Below, one piece after another: positions 34,243 to 43,356 of a stretch of DNA of 64,000 nucleotides. The DNA comes from an uncultured Clostridia bacterium (GTDB lineage Bacteria; Bacillota; Clostridia; UBA1381), in NCBI GenBank assembly GCA_959602045.1, contig CAUGRT010000001.1, forward strand, positions 1 to 64,000. The letters run 5' to 3'. Numbering within the stretch: the stretch's first letter is position 1; the number at the start of each line of letters is the position of its first letter. The translations under genes were made by a program, and so were the position numbers. The notes under the pieces are model-generated. The model saw only the letters and a program-made list of their open reading frames with translations. It was not told the DNA's origin and made no database searches.

Positions 34243-35574
34243 TTATTCCAAGAAGCCCTTGTAATGACGCATTGTCATCTGTGACTCAATCTGTCTTACT
34301 GTTTCCAGTGCAACACCTTCCATAATCAGAAGGGATGTACCGCCGATTTGCAAGGACGGGATATGGAATACCGCACCGAAAACAACCGGCAAAATAGCAA
34401 CTGCTCCCAGGAAGAATGAACCGATCAAGTTCAGTCTTGAGGAAACTCGATTGATATAGTCACTGGTCGGCTTACCCGGTCTGATACCCGGAATAAAACC
34501 GCCGCTCTTCTTCATGTTATTCGACAGCTCAATCGGATTGAACTGAATAGATGAATAGAAGTATGTGAAGAAGATAATCAACAGGAAGTATATTACTGCA
34601 TATACAATGCTGGTCCAAGCCGGACCGTATCCTGCCGATAAGCATCCCAAAACATAGTATCCCAGTCCTGCTGTCGGCATATTACCGCCGCTTACCAATC
34701 TTACGATTGTTGCAGGGAATGCCATGATGGAGGATGCAAAGATGATCGGCATAACGCCGCCCATTGCTACCTTAATAGGAATGTTTGTGCTTTGACCGCC
34801 GTACATCTTTCTTCCAACAACACGCTTTGCGTACTGAACCGGGATTCTTCTCTCTGCATCCGAGAAGAATACTACGAATGCGATTGCCGCAATTGCAACC
34901 ACAACGATTGCCGCAACAATTGCCAGACCCTTTGCTGTAATGCCTGTTCCGAGGAACTGATTATATACCGTTACGATTCCCGTCGGGATTCTTGAAACGA
35001 TACCGGCAAAGATCAGCAAGGAAACACCGTTGCCTAAACCCTTTTCTGTGATCAACTCACCGATCCATACGATAAACGCAGTACCGGCTGTAAATGTCAA
35101 TACAATAATAAAGAATGTAAGCACTCCGGGGTTCTTGATTGCATCCAAACTTGCTGTTGCCTTCATGTTATACAGTGTTACATAAAGACCGGCACCCTGG
35201 ATAAATGCCAAAACAACGGATACATATCTTGTAATCTTATTCAGCTTCTTTCTGCCCTCCACACCTTCTTTTGCTAAACGCTCAAGAGCCGGAATGGCAA
35301 CCGTCAAAAGCTGTATAATAATGGATGAGTTGATGTACGGTGAAACACCCAGCGCCATTACAGTCGCATTGGAGAACGCACCACCTGTAAATACATCAAA
35401 CAGGCTGAACAAATCTGTTCCGCCGGCGCCCAAAAACGCCTGCATTGCTTCGCTGCTCAGATAAGGAACAGGAATATGTGCTCCAAATCTGAATACAACT
35501 AACATCAAAATTGTGAATATAATTCTGGATCGAAGGCTTGCAATTTTCCATGCATCTTTAAATGTTTGGAACAT
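34243..35574 (-). CDS. secY: Protein translocase subunit SecY
   Basis: A 443-residue channel protein with ten predicted membrane helices. FRFGAHIPVPYL at the first helix, ITEKGLGNGVSLLIFAGI and the C-terminal GTSLLIMEGVALETVRQIE are diagnostic. The stop codon of rplO is separated from the secY ATG by one base (TAATATG), so translation is likely coupled. Confidence 0.98.
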   Translation of the reverse strand: MFQTFKDAWKIASLRSRIIFTILMLVVFRFGAHIPVPYLSSEAMQAFLGAGGTDLFSLFDVFTGGAFSNATVMALGVSPYINSSIIIQLLTVAIPALERLAKEGVEGRKKLNKITRYVSVVLAFIQGAGLYVTLYNMKATASLDAIKNPGVLTFFIIVLTFTAGTAFIVWIGELITEKGLGNGVSLLIFAGIVSRIPTGIVTVYNQFLGTGITAKGLAIVAAIVVVAIAAIAFVVFFSDAERRIPVQYAKRVVGRKMYGGQSTNIPIKVAMGGVMPIIFASSIMAFPATIVRLVSGGNMPTAGLGYYVLGCLSAGYGPAWTSIVYAVIYFLLIIFFTYFYSSIQFNPIELSNNMKKSGGFIPGIRPGKPTSDYINRVSSRLNLIGSFFLGAVAILPVVFGAVFHIPSLQIGGTSLLIMEGVALETVRQIESQMTMRHYKGFLE

Positions 35575-35575
35575 A

Positions 35576-36025
35576 TTACATCACCTCAGCCTTTCCGCCT
35601 GCCTTTTCTATCTTTTCTTTGGCGGATGCGCTGTATTTTGCTACCTTAACGGTAAGTTTCTTTGTCAGTTCACCTCTGCCCAAAAGCTTTACGCCATCAA
35701 GAGTCTTGCTGATGATGCCGTTCTCTTTCAGGGTTTCAGCAGTTACCTCTGCACCGTCCTCCAGCTTATTTAATTCCTCAATGTTTACAGATACATATTG
35801 CTTTGCAAATATATTCTTAAATCCGCGCTTCGGCAAACGTCTGTATAAAGGCATCTGACCGCCTTCAAAGCCCGGTCTTACTCCACCGCCGCTTCTGGCA
35901 TTCTGACCCTTATGGCCTTTGCCGGAAGTCTTGCCGGTTCCCGAACCAATTCCTCTGCCGACTCTCTTGGCGGAGAACTTGGAACCTTCAGCGGGCTGCA
36001 GTTCGTCTAATCTCATTTGCTGCAC
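35576..36025 (-). CDS. rplO: 50S ribosomal protein L15
   Basis: A 149-residue L15. The glycine- and basic-rich N-terminus (RVGRGIGSGTGKTSGKGHKG) and FEGGQMPLYRRLPKRGF are canonical. It is placed between rpmD and secY as in other spc-type clusters. Confidence 0.98.
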   Translation of the reverse strand: MQQMRLDELQPAEGSKFSAKRVGRGIGSGTGKTSGKGHKGQNARSGGGVRPGFEGGQMPLYRRLPKRGFKNIFAKQYVSVNIEELNKLEDGAEVTAETLKENGIISKTLDGVKLLGRGELTKKLTVKVAKYSASAKEKIEKAGGKAEVM

Positions 36026-36040
36026 CTCCTTGTCTATCTA

Positions 36041-36220
36041 TTAAAGTTCTGTAACTTCAACAAGGTGTGATACCTTGTTTATCATTCCTCTGATCTGCGG
36101 TGTGTCTTCTTTCTCAACAACCGATCTGATCTTATGAAGGCCAAGAGCCTCGACAGTAGCAATCTGATCTTTCTTTCTGCCGATTGTGCTTCTGACCAAT
36201 GTGATTTTAAGCTTAGCCAT
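36041..36220 (-). CDS. rpmD: 50S ribosomal protein L30
   Basis: A 59-residue L30 in the short bacterial form. It begins MAKLKITLVRSTIGRKKDQ and contains ALGLHKIRSVVEKEDTPQIRG. It has a ribosome binding site GGAGG before the ATG at 36220 and sits between rpsE (12 bp) and rplO (15 bp). Confidence 0.97.
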   Translation of the reverse strand: MAKLKITLVRSTIGRKKDQIATVEALGLHKIRSVVEKEDTPQIRGMINKVSHLVEVTEL

Positions 36221-36232
36221 GATGTGCCCTCC

Positions 36233-36736
36233 TTAACCTCTGATTTGGTCTACTGTCTTACCGCGAAGTCTTGCAACATCTTCAATCTGCTTTAACTCCG
36301 ATAAGCCCTGGATTGTAGCACTTACTACGTTTCTCTTATTATTGGAACGCAGGCACTTTGTTCTGATATCCTTAATTCCTGCAAGCTCCAGTACTGCACG
36401 GGCAGCACCGCCTGCGATAACGCCGGTACCCTGTGAAGCAGGCTTCAGCAATACTCTGCCTGCACCGTGTATACCGATTACTTCGTGTGGAATCGTTGTG
36501 CCAACTAAGGGAACTTCGATCAGGTTCTTCTTTGCAGCGTCAATTCCCTTTCTGATTGCATCGGGAATTTCAGCAGCTTTACCCTGTCCGCAGCCTACAT
36601 GACCGTTTCCGTCACCGACTACAACCAGCGCACTGAATCTCATCGTACGACCGCCCTTAACGGTCTTCGCAACACGATTTATTGCTACTACATTTTCTTC
36701 TAATTCTAATACTGATGCGTCAATTTTCTGTGCCAC
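36233..36736 (-). CDS. rpsE: 30S ribosomal protein S5
   Basis: A 167-residue S5 that takes part in decoding accuracy. The double-stranded RNA-binding-like domain begins near residue 10 (VVAINRVAKTVKGGRTMRFS), and GVIAGGAARAVLELAGI is conserved. The region usually written TKSLGSNN reads TKCLRSNNKRN here, a variant of some Clostridia. Confidence 0.98.
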   Translation of the reverse strand: MAQKIDASVLELEENVVAINRVAKTVKGGRTMRFSALVVVGDGNGHVGCGQGKAAEIPDAIRKGIDAAKKNLIEVPLVGTTIPHEVIGIHGAGRVLLKPASQGTGVIAGGAARAVLELAGIKDIRTKCLRSNNKRNVVSATIQGLSELKQIEDVARLRGKTVDQIRG

Positions 36737-36755
36737 TTAACTCGTCCTCCTTCTC

Positions 36756-37115
36756 TTAGAATTCCAGGCCGCCCTCTCTTGCGCCTTCCGCAAGAGCTGC
36801 AACTCTGCCGTGGTATACATATCCGCCTCTGTCAAATACAACTGTCTTAATGCCTGCTGCCAGTGCCTTTTCAGCTACTGCCTTGCCGACAGCCTTTGCT
36901 GCCTCAACATTACCGCCTTTACCCTCGAAGCCCTTATCCATTGAGGATGCGCTTACCAGAGTAACGCCCTTTGTATCATCGATAACCTGTGCGTATATGT
37001 GATTTAAGCTTCTAAATACATTCAGACGAGGTCTCTCCGCAGTACCGGAGATGTTCTTTCTTACTCTCTGATGACGCTTTATTCTTGCAACATTAGCACT
37101 CTTCTTTTTAACCAT
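36756..37115 (-). CDS. rplR: 50S ribosomal protein L18
   Basis: A 119-residue 5S-rRNA-binding protein. RPRLNVFRSLNHIYAQVIDD and the C-terminal FDRGGYVYHGRVAALAEGA are diagnostic. The basic N-terminal tail is normal for the family. It lies 19 bp from both neighbours, rplF and rpsE. Confidence 0.98.
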   Translation of the reverse strand: MVKKKSANVARIKRHQRVRKNISGTAERPRLNVFRSLNHIYAQVIDDTKGVTLVSASSMDKGFEGKGGNVEAAKAVGKAVAEKALAAGIKTVVFDRGGYVYHGRVAALAEGAREGGLEF

Positions 37116-37134
37116 TATCGAACACTCCTTTCAA

Positions 37135-37683
37135 TTATTTCTTCTTGCCGCCTGCTTTACCTTCTTTACGTCTGATGTGCTCATCAACGTACTTAATACC
37201 CTTGCCCTTATACGGTTCAGGCATTCTGTATTCTCTGATCTTTGCTGCGGTTGCGCCGACAGCTTCTTTGCTGGCGCCCTTTACAATGATCTTGTTCGGT
37301 GCAGGAACTTCCAGGGTGATACCCTCTTCCGGAGTGTACTCAACGGGATGTGAATAACCTAATGATAATACAAGCTTCTTACCCTGCATCTGAGCTCTGT
37401 AACCAACACCGTTGATTTCCAGCTCCTTTGCAAAGCCATCTGTTACACCAATCACCATATTGTTTACAAGTGTTCTTGTAAGACCGTGCAGTGACTTATG
37501 CATTTTATCCTCTGAAGGTCTCTCAACAGTGATAACTCCGCCGTCCATCTTTACAATCATGTCCGGATGAAGCTTTCTTGTCAATGTACCGTTCTTACCC
37601 TTAACTGTGATCTCATTTGTATCACTGATCTTGACATCAACGCCAGCCGGAACAGTGATAGGCAGTCTACCTATTCTTGACAT
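37135..37683 (-). CDS. rplF: 50S ribosomal protein L6
   Basis: A 182-residue L6 with the two-repeat fold. It begins MSRIGRLPITVPAGVDV and has the signature PEPYKGKGIKYVDEHIRRKEGK near its C-terminus. It is preceded by a 75 bp gap after rpsH. Confidence 0.98.
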   Translation of the reverse strand: MSRIGRLPITVPAGVDVKISDTNEITVKGKNGTLTRKLHPDMIVKMDGGVITVERPSEDKMHKSLHGLTRTLVNNMVIGVTDGFAKELEINGVGYRAQMQGKKLVLSLGYSHPVEYTPEEGITLEVPAPNKIIVKGASKEAVGATAAKIREYRMPEPYKGKGIKYVDEHIRRKEGKAGGKKK

Positions 37684-37758
37684 AGGATTTTTTCCTCCTT
37701 AACTTAAATTCTCTCTGCTCATCATTCATGAACAGGTTTTCAGTTTCTTGCCCTGCGA

Positions 37759-38157
37759 TTACCAAATAAAAGCAAGAACCTCGCCGCCGATATTTGCCTT
37801 TCTGGCTTGCTTATCGGTCATGATACCCTGTGATGTGGAAACAATCGCGATTCCCAGTCCCTTTAATACTCTGGGAAGCTCGTCAGCTCCGGCATAAAAT
37901 CTTAAACCGGGCTTCGAAACTCTCTTCAGACCGCTGATTACCTTCTCATGATTGGGTCCGTATTTTAAATTGATTCTGATTACGCCCTGCTTGCCATCTT
38001 CAATTACCTGATAGCTCTTGATGTAGCCTTCCTTATCCAGAATATCAACAATTGCCTTTTTCATATTGGAAGCGGGAACATCAACCGTATCATGCTTTGA
38101 AGAATTTGCGTTTCTGATTCTTGTAAGCAGGTCTGCGATAGGATCAGTTATTTGCAT
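37759..38157 (-). CDS. rpsH: 30S ribosomal protein S8
   Basis: A 132-residue S8, a primary 16S rRNA binder. It begins MQITDPIADLLTRIRNANSSK and ends with the ISTSQGIMTD-type signature (here VSTSQGIMTDKQARKA). It is separated from rpsN by 69 bp, more than the usual spacing in this cluster. Confidence 0.98.
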   Translation of the reverse strand: MQITDPIADLLTRIRNANSSKHDTVDVPASNMKKAIVDILDKEGYIKSYQVIEDGKQGVIRINLKYGPNHEKVISGLKRVSKPGLRFYAGADELPRVLKGLGIAIVSTSQGIMTDKQARKANIGGEVLAFIW

Positions 38158-38226
38158 TTAATTTACCTCCTTCCGAAATCTCTAAAGAATTCGTACTCTA
38201 TATCAAGTTGTGTGTATTCCTTCCGA

Positions 38227-38412
38227 TTACCAGGAAGCCTTCTTAACGCCGGGGATCTGACCCTTGTAAGCAAGCTCTCTGAAGCAGATACGGCAGATAC
38301 CGAACTTTCTCAGGTATGCGTGCGGTCTGCCGCAGATCTTACATCTTGTGTAAGCCTGTGTGGAATACTTCGGCTTTCTTTGCTGTTTGATAACCATTGC
38401 TTTTCTTGCCAT
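38227..38412 (-). CDS. rpsN: 30S ribosomal protein S14, zinc type
   Basis: A 61-residue S14 of the short zinc-binding kind, with ligands in CKICGRPHAY and CRICFRELA. It ends GQIPGVKKASW as in other bacteria. It follows rplE by 21 bp. Confidence 0.97.
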   Translation of the reverse strand: MARKAMVIKQQRKPKYSTQAYTRCKICGRPHAYLRKFGICRICFRELAYKGQIPGVKKASW

Positions 38413-38433
38413 GATTCTTTTCCTCCTTAAAAA

Positions 38434-38973
38434 CTATGAACGGAAGGGAGCGCCGAAAAGCTTCAGCATTTCGCGTGCTTCCTCATCGGTTGTTGCGGTA
38501 GTGACAAAGTTAATGTCCATACCTCTGATCTTGTCGATCTGATCATAGTCGATCTCAGGGAAAATCAGCTGTTCCTTTATACCTAAGGAATAGTTGCCTC
38601 TGCCGTCGAAACCGTTCGGATTGATTCCTCTGAAGTCTCTTACACGCGGCAGTGCTACGTTGAACAATCTGTCCATAAATTCATACATCTTGCTTGCTCT
38701 CAAAGTAACCTTGCAGCCGATGTTCATGCCTTCTCTAAGTTTAAAGTTCGCTACTGACTTTCTTGCCTTGGTTACGATAGGCTTCTGACCTGTGATCTTT
38801 GCCAGATCTCCGCAGGCTGCGTCAATTGCCTTGGGGTTATCCTTAGCCTCGCCCATACCAATGTTAATTACGATCTTTTCAAGCTTTGGTATTTGCATTG
38901 TTGACTTATAACCGAACTTCTCCATTAATGCAGGAGCAACTTCTTTTATATATTTATCTTGCATTCTACTCAT
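38434..38973 (-). CDS. rplE: 50S ribosomal protein L5
   Basis: A 179-residue L5 that binds 5S rRNA and contacts tRNA. IPKLEKIVINIGMGEA and the segment with DFRGINPNGFDGRGNYSLGI are canonical. The ATG at 38973 lies 12 nt from AGGAGG. Confidence 0.98.
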   Translation of the reverse strand: MSRMQDKYIKEVAPALMEKFGYKSTMQIPKLEKIVINIGMGEAKDNPKAIDAACGDLAKITGQKPIVTKARKSVANFKLREGMNIGCKVTLRASKMYEFMDRLFNVALPRVRDFRGINPNGFDGRGNYSLGIKEQLIFPEIDYDQIDKIRGMDINFVTTATTDEEAREMLKLFGAPFRS

Positions 38974-38999
38974 TGTTAGAATTTACCTCCTCTCGAAAA

Positions 39000-39323
39000 T
39001 TAATCGTTAAATGTCTCATTGCATTTTTTGCAGTATCTTACCTTGGAGCCATCCTCCAGGACTTTGACACCTGTTCTTGCAGCCTTGCCGCATTTTGAGC
39101 AAACTCTCATTACATTGGATGCGTCGATCGGAGCTTCCATCTTCAGGATACCGCTCTCCTGACCCTGTCTTCTTGCTTTCTGGTGCTTAGACACGATCGC
39201 AACGCCCTCAACGATTACCTTGCCCTTGCTGGGAATAGCGGTAATTACCTTACCCTCTACGCCCTTATCCTTACCGGCGATAACCTTTACCATATCGCCG
39301 CGCTTTACATGCATCTTTTTCAT
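39000..39323 (-). CDS. rplX: 50S ribosomal protein L24
   Basis: A 107-residue L24 with an N-terminal KOW domain (KRGDMVKVIAGKDKGVEGKV). The C-terminal CSKCGKAAR and CKKC pair form a possible zinc ribbon, known in some Firmicute L24 proteins. It lies 18 bp after rplN. Confidence 0.97.
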   Translation of the reverse strand: MKKMHVKRGDMVKVIAGKDKGVEGKVITAIPSKGKVIVEGVAIVSKHQKARRQGQESGILKMEAPIDASNVMRVCSKCGKAARTGVKVLEDGSKVRYCKKCNETFND

Positions 39324-39341
39324 CGTGTTTCGATCCTCCTA

Positions 39342-39710
39342 TTAAAGAACTTCCGGAGCCAATGATAAAATCTTCATGTACTCTTTATCTCTTAACTCTC
39401 TGGCAACAGGGCCGAAGATACGAGTACCTCTGGGGTTTTTATCATCTCTTACGATAACTGCTGCGTTTTCGTCAAATCTTATATATGAACCGTCGGCACG
39501 CTTTGACTGATTTACCGTTCTTACTACAACGGCCTTTACAACGTCACCCTTTTTAACAACGCCGCCCGGTGTTGCCTTTTTAACGCTGCAAATGATTTCG
39601 TCGCCAACCTGTGCGTATCTTTTTCTTGATCCGCCCATAACTCTGATACACATAACTTCCTTTGCGCCTGTGTTATCAGCCACTTTCAAAAGTGTTTGCT
39701 GTTGAATCAT
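39342..39710 (-). CDS. rplN: 50S ribosomal protein L14
   Basis: A 122-residue L14, part of the intersubunit bridge. It begins MIQQQTLLKVADNTGAKEVM and ends ELRDKEYMKILSLAPEVL, both canonical. It lies 26 bp after rpsQ. Confidence 0.98.
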   Translation of the reverse strand: MIQQQTLLKVADNTGAKEVMCIRVMGGSRKRYAQVGDEIICSVKKATPGGVVKKGDVVKAVVVRTVNQSKRADGSYIRFDENAAVIVRDDKNPRGTRIFGPVARELRDKEYMKILSLAPEVL

Positions 39711-39736
39711 TTAAAACTTCCTCCTTCCGGGCTATA

Positions 39737-39994
39737 TTACTTAACCTTCTCTACGATTTCCACAAGTCTCCATCTCTTATCCTTTGAGAGCGGTCTTGTT
39801 TCCATAACCTTTACCTTATCGCCGATTGAGCATACGTTTTCCTCATCATGTGCTTTCAGCTTATAGGTGCTCTTTACGATTTTTCCGTATAAGGGGTGCT
39901 TCTTGTTTTCCTCTATGGCAACAACGACGGTCTTATCCATCTTATTGCTTACAACCTTACCGATCTTGACCTTACGTCTGTTTCTTTCTTCCAC
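39737..39994 (-). CDS. rpsQ: 30S ribosomal protein S17
   Basis: An 85-residue S17 with an OB fold (KVGKIGKV-like start, VETRPLS-type signature near residue 60, here VMETRPLSKDKRWRL). A GTG start at 39994 is chosen because AAAGGAGG lies 8 nt upstream; the longer TTG frame at 40018 would place that site inside the coding region. Confidence 0.95.
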   Translation of the reverse strand: MEERNRRKVKIGKVVSNKMDKTVVVAIEENKKHPLYGKIVKSTYKLKAHDEENVCSIGDKVKVMETRPLSKDKRWRLVEIVEKVK

Positions 39995-40035
39995 TGAAGT
40001 GTCCTCCTTTCGAGACAAACTCTATTAACGCTTAA

Positions 40036-40239
40036 TTACATTGCACTGCCTTGCAGTTCTCTTTCATGAATGATGGTTAAAATACGAGCGATAGTCTTTT
40101 TAACGTCACCAATTCTTTGGGGATTTTCAAGCTGATTAATAGCGTTCTGAAATCTCAGGTTGAAAAGCTCCTGCTTGTATGAAGCCAGCTTCTCCTCCAG
40201 CTCAGCGGTTGATAACTCTCTTAGCTCATTTATTTTCAT
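40036..40239 (-). CDS. rpmC: 50S ribosomal protein L29
   Basis: A 67-residue helical hairpin protein at the tunnel exit, a docking site for SRP and trigger factor. NELRELSTAELEEKLASYKQ and LFNLRFQNAINQLENPQRI are diagnostic. It follows rplP by 2 bp. Confidence 0.97.
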   Translation of the reverse strand: MKINELRELSTAELEEKLASYKQELFNLRFQNAINQLENPQRIGDVKKTIARILTIIHERELQGSAM

Positions 40240-40241
40240 TC

Positions 40242-40664
40242 TTATTCACCATCCTCTGCTTCACGCTTAACAAACTTACACTTGATAGGCAGCTTGTGCA
40301 TAGCAAGACGCATAGCTTCTCTTGCAACTTCTTCGGAAACTCCGGCCATCTCAAAGAGGACTCTGCCGGGCTTTACTACTGCTACCCAATACTCGGGTGA
40401 ACCCTTACCGGAACCCATTCGTGTTTCGGCTGGCTTTCTTGTTACCGGCTTATCAGGGAATATCTTAATCCAAACCTGACCGCCACGCTTTGTATAACGT
40501 GTCATTGCGATACGGGCTGCCTCAATCTGTCTGGAAGTGATCCATGCAGGCTCTAATGCCTGAAGACCGAACTCGCCATTTGATACAAAATTACCGCGAG
40601 TCGCTTTACCCTTCATTCTGCCGCGCATTACACGTCTGTATTTTACTCTCTTAGGTAATAGCAT
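40242..40664 (-). CDS. rplP: 50S ribosomal protein L16
   Basis: A 140-residue L16 near the A-site tRNA. It begins MLLPKRVKYRRVMRGRMKGK and contains RIAMTRYTKRGGQVWIKIFP. The ATG shares one base with the rpsC stop codon (TAATG), so the two genes are translationally coupled. Confidence 0.98.
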   Translation of the reverse strand: MLLPKRVKYRRVMRGRMKGKATRGNFVSNGEFGLQALEPAWITSRQIEAARIAMTRYTKRGGQVWIKIFPDKPVTRKPAETRMGSGKGSPEYWVAVVKPGRVLFEMAGVSEEVAREAMRLAMHKLPIKCKFVKREAEDGE

Positions 40665-41380
40665 TACTGTCTGCCTCCCTTCGGTCTTCTCTGTCTTCTC
40701 TCCCGCTTTTCAGGAGCGTTGGCAGCGGCTTCCTTTCTTCTGCCTTCAGCAACGTTCAGGATTTCGCCTTTATAAATCCAAACCTTAACGCCCAGGATAC
40801 CGTAGGTTGTCTTTGCCTCAGCAAATCCATAATCAATATCCGCTCTCAAGGTCTGCAGAGGAATTGTACCCTCGTGATACTGCTCTGTTCTTGCAATTTC
40901 AGCGCCGCCTACACGACCTGCAACAGCAGTCTTAATACCCTTAACGCCCATTCTCATAGCTCTGCCCATAACCTGCTTCATAGCACGTCTGAACGAGATT
41001 CTCTTTTCCAGCTGTGCTGCAATGTTCTCTGCAACCAACTGTGCGTTTGTATCGGGATTTCTTACCTCCATAATATTTACATTAACTGTCTTTGAGGTAA
41101 GCTTTTCAATCTGAGCCTTCAGCTTATCAATCTCAGCGCCGCCCTTACCGATGATGATACCGGGCTTTGCAGCATGGATTGTAATGAATACTCTGTTTTG
41201 CTTTCTGTCAATTGCAATCTTCGCAATGCCTGCGTCATAGCAAGCCTTCTTAACAAACTTTCTTATATTATAGTCTTCAACCAACTGGTCTCCGAACTCT
41301 TTCTTACCGGCAAACCATTTAGAGTCCCAATCCTTAATGACGCCGACTCTAAGTCCGTGCGGGTTAACCTTCTGTCCCAT
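40664..41380 (-). CDS. rpsC: 30S ribosomal protein S3
   Basis: A 238-residue S3 with an N-terminal KH domain (GIIIGKGGAEIDKLKAQIEKL near residue 76) and a C-terminal domain (GRVGGAEIARTE). The tail after about residue 215 is basic and disordered. It follows rplV by 19 bp and overlaps rplP by one base. Confidence 0.98.
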   Translation of the reverse strand: MGQKVNPHGLRVGVIKDWDSKWFAGKKEFGDQLVEDYNIRKFVKKACYDAGIAKIAIDRKQNRVFITIHAAKPGIIIGKGGAEIDKLKAQIEKLTSKTVNVNIMEVRNPDTNAQLVAENIAAQLEKRISFRRAMKQVMGRAMRMGVKGIKTAVAGRVGGAEIARTEQYHEGTIPLQTLRADIDYGFAEAKTTYGILGVKVWIYKGEILNVAEGRRKEAAANAPEKRERRQRRPKGGRQ

Positions 41381-41399
41381 TCGTGAACCTCCTTTTCTA

Positions 41400-41738
41400 T
41401 TAGTCTTCCATTTCCTTTAATACCAAAGTAATATGGCTGGTTCTCTTTAAAATCTTGAACGCTCTGCCCTGTGCATGAGGCTGAATTCTCTTTAAAGTAG
41501 GACCCTGTGATGCATAGCATTCTGCAACATACAGCTTGCTCTTGTCCATATTATGATTATTTTCCGCGTTTGCAATTGCTGACGCAAGAAGCTTCTTTAA
41601 ATACTCGCTTGCGGATTTGGGTGTATTCTCAAGAATACCCATCGCAACTCTTGCGGGCTTGTTTCTTATCAGATCAAGCACTATCTTCACCTTTCTCGGT
41701 GAGATCCGGGCGTATTTTAATACTGCGCGTGCTTCCAT
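41400..41738 (-). CDS. rplV: 50S ribosomal protein L22
   Basis: A 112-residue L22 that lines the exit tunnel. It begins MEARAVLKYARISPRKVK and has the tunnel hairpin GPTLKRIQPHAQGRAFKILKR-like region near its C-terminus. It is preceded by a 127 bp structured gap after rpsS. Confidence 0.98.
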   Translation of the reverse strand: MEARAVLKYARISPRKVKIVLDLIRNKPARVAMGILENTPKSASEYLKKLLASAIANAENNHNMDKSKLYVAECYASQGPTLKRIQPHAQGRAFKILKRTSHITLVLKEMED

Positions 41739-41865
41739 GTCGAAAATCCTCCTTCCGATATATTGTGTATATCTCGTAAGTTCTAATTTTTAAATTCTGC
41801 TAAAACTCAGTTCCGAAATCCCCCTGCTGCATGCAGCAACGCATGCGCGGAGCTTCTGTTCGGAA
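41739..41865 (-). other. Structured gap between rpsS and rplV
   Basis: 127 bp with no gene. TTCCGA (41811-41816) can pair with TCGGAA (41860-41865), enclosing the palindrome TGCTGCATGCAGCA (41825-41838). Together these form a long stem at the 5' end of the gap as transcribed. No T tract follows, so it is not a simple terminator. Confidence 0.45.
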
Positions 41866-42138
41866 TTACTTGCTTGTTTTAGCTCCTGCGTGTCCCTTGT
41901 AGGTTCTTGTCGGAGCAAATTCACCCAGTCTGTGACCTACCATGTCTTCACTAATGAATACGGGAACATGCTTTCTGCCGTCATGAACGGCTATTGTATG
42001 ACCTACCATCTCAGGGAATATTGTGGAAGCTCTTGACCAAGTCTTAACAACCTTCTTTTCGTTTGCAGCGTTCATAGCATCAATTCTGCTCATCAGACGC
42101 TCTTCAACGAAAGGTCCCTTTTTCAGTGATCTACCCAT
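41866..42138 (-). CDS. rpsS: 30S ribosomal protein S19
   Basis: A 90-residue S19 of the small-subunit head. It begins MGRSLKKGPFVEERLMSRI and contains TWSRASTIFPEMVGHTIAVH. It follows rplB by 41 bp. Confidence 0.98.
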   Translation of the reverse strand: MGRSLKKGPFVEERLMSRIDAMNAANEKKVVKTWSRASTIFPEMVGHTIAVHDGRKHVPVFISEDMVGHRLGEFAPTRTYKGHAGAKTSK

Positions 42139-42179
42139 TTAAGTGTTCCTCCTTTCAGGAATATATGCGATAATGACGA

Positions 42180-43013
42180 TTACTTGTCGTTTCTGCGCTT
42201 TACGATAAACTTATTTGTCTTATTCTTCTTCTTTCTCGTCTTCAAGCCGAGAGCAGGCTTACCCCAAGGTGTAACCGGAGCCGGTCTACCGATCGGTGAC
42301 TTACCTTCACCACCGCCGTGCGGGTGATCGTTCGGGTTCATAACAACGCCTCGAACAGTCGGTCTCCAACCCATGTGACGCTTTCTTCCTGCTTTACCGA
42401 TTGAGATGTTTTCGTGCTGCTGATTTCCTACAATTCCGATTGTAGCCTTGCAGTCCAGACGAATCATTCTCACTTCGCCCGACGGAAGTCTTACCTGTGC
42501 GTAATCGCCTTCCTTTGCCATCAGTTGTGCGCTGTTACCTGCGGAACGAACCAGCTGACCGCCTCTTCCCGGATACAATTCAATGTTATGAATCAAAGTA
42601 CCAACCGGAATATCCTTAATGAACAGTGCATTACCCGGCTTAATATCTGCGCCCTCACCCGATACAACAACGTCGCCGTCTGTCAATCCGAGAGGAGCAA
42701 TGATATATGCCTTTGTGCCGTCTTCATACTGAAGCAGTGCGATATTTGCCGATCTGTTCGGATCGTACTCAATACCGATTACTGTAGCATTCATGCCGTC
42801 CTTGTTTCTCTTGAAATCTATAATTCTGTACTTTCTTCTGTTACCGCCGCCTCTATGACGAACCGTGATTCTACCGTAGGAGTTTCTTCCTGAATGCTTA
42901 TCTTTCTTTGCAAGCAGTGAACGCTCCGGCATGGACTTTGTGATCTCCGCAAAGTCGGAAACCGTCATAAATCTTCTGGCAGGCGAAGTAGGATTATACT
43001 TTTTTATAGCCAT
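42180..43013 (-). CDS. rplB: 50S ribosomal protein L2
   Basis: A 277-residue L2 needed for peptidyl transferase activity. It begins MAIKKYNPTSPARRFMTV and has the highly conserved RGVVMNPNDHPHGGGEGK (with the functional histidine) near residue 220. It is located between rplW and rpsS. Confidence 0.98.
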   Translation of the reverse strand: MAIKKYNPTSPARRFMTVSDFAEITKSMPERSLLAKKDKHSGRNSYGRITVRHRGGGNRRKYRIIDFKRNKDGMNATVIGIEYDPNRSANIALLQYEDGTKAYIIAPLGLTDGDVVVSGEGADIKPGNALFIKDIPVGTLIHNIELYPGRGGQLVRSAGNSAQLMAKEGDYAQVRLPSGEVRMIRLDCKATIGIVGNQQHENISIGKAGRKRHMGWRPTVRGVVMNPNDHPHGGGEGKSPIGRPAPVTPWGKPALGLKTRKKKNKTNKFIVKRRNDK

Positions 43014-43053
43014 GATCCTCTATTCTCCTTTACTCAAATACTCTGTCTTTCGA

Positions 43054-43356
43054 TTACATATCGAAGAACTCAATCGTCTTGCTGTCTGCGGCAAGAGTAA
43101 CGATAGCCTTTTTCCATGAAGCTCTTCTGCCTTCATTTCTGCCCATTCTCTTAACCTTGCCCGTAATATTCATTGTGTTGACCTTGTCAACCTTTACGCC
43201 GAACACTTCTTCAACAGCCTTCTTAATCTCTATCTTGTTTGCCGACTGGGGTACTTCAAAGGTATACTTTTTGATTTCGTTGCCCGCCTTATCGTAATAA
43301 GCCTCCATGGAGCGCTCTGTGATGATGGGGCGTCTTAATAAATCGTATGAATTCAT
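43054..43356 (-). CDS. rplW: 50S ribosomal protein L23
   Basis: A 100-residue L23, the exit-site docking protein. YDLLRRPIITERSMEAY and VNTMNITGKVKRMGRNEG are diagnostic. The ATG shares one base with the rplD stop codon, so the pair is translationally coupled. Confidence 0.98.
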   Translation of the reverse strand: MNSYDLLRRPIITERSMEAYYDKAGNEIKKYTFEVPQSANKIEIKKAVEEVFGVKVDKVNTMNITGKVKRMGRNEGRRASWKKAIVTLAADSKTIEFFDM

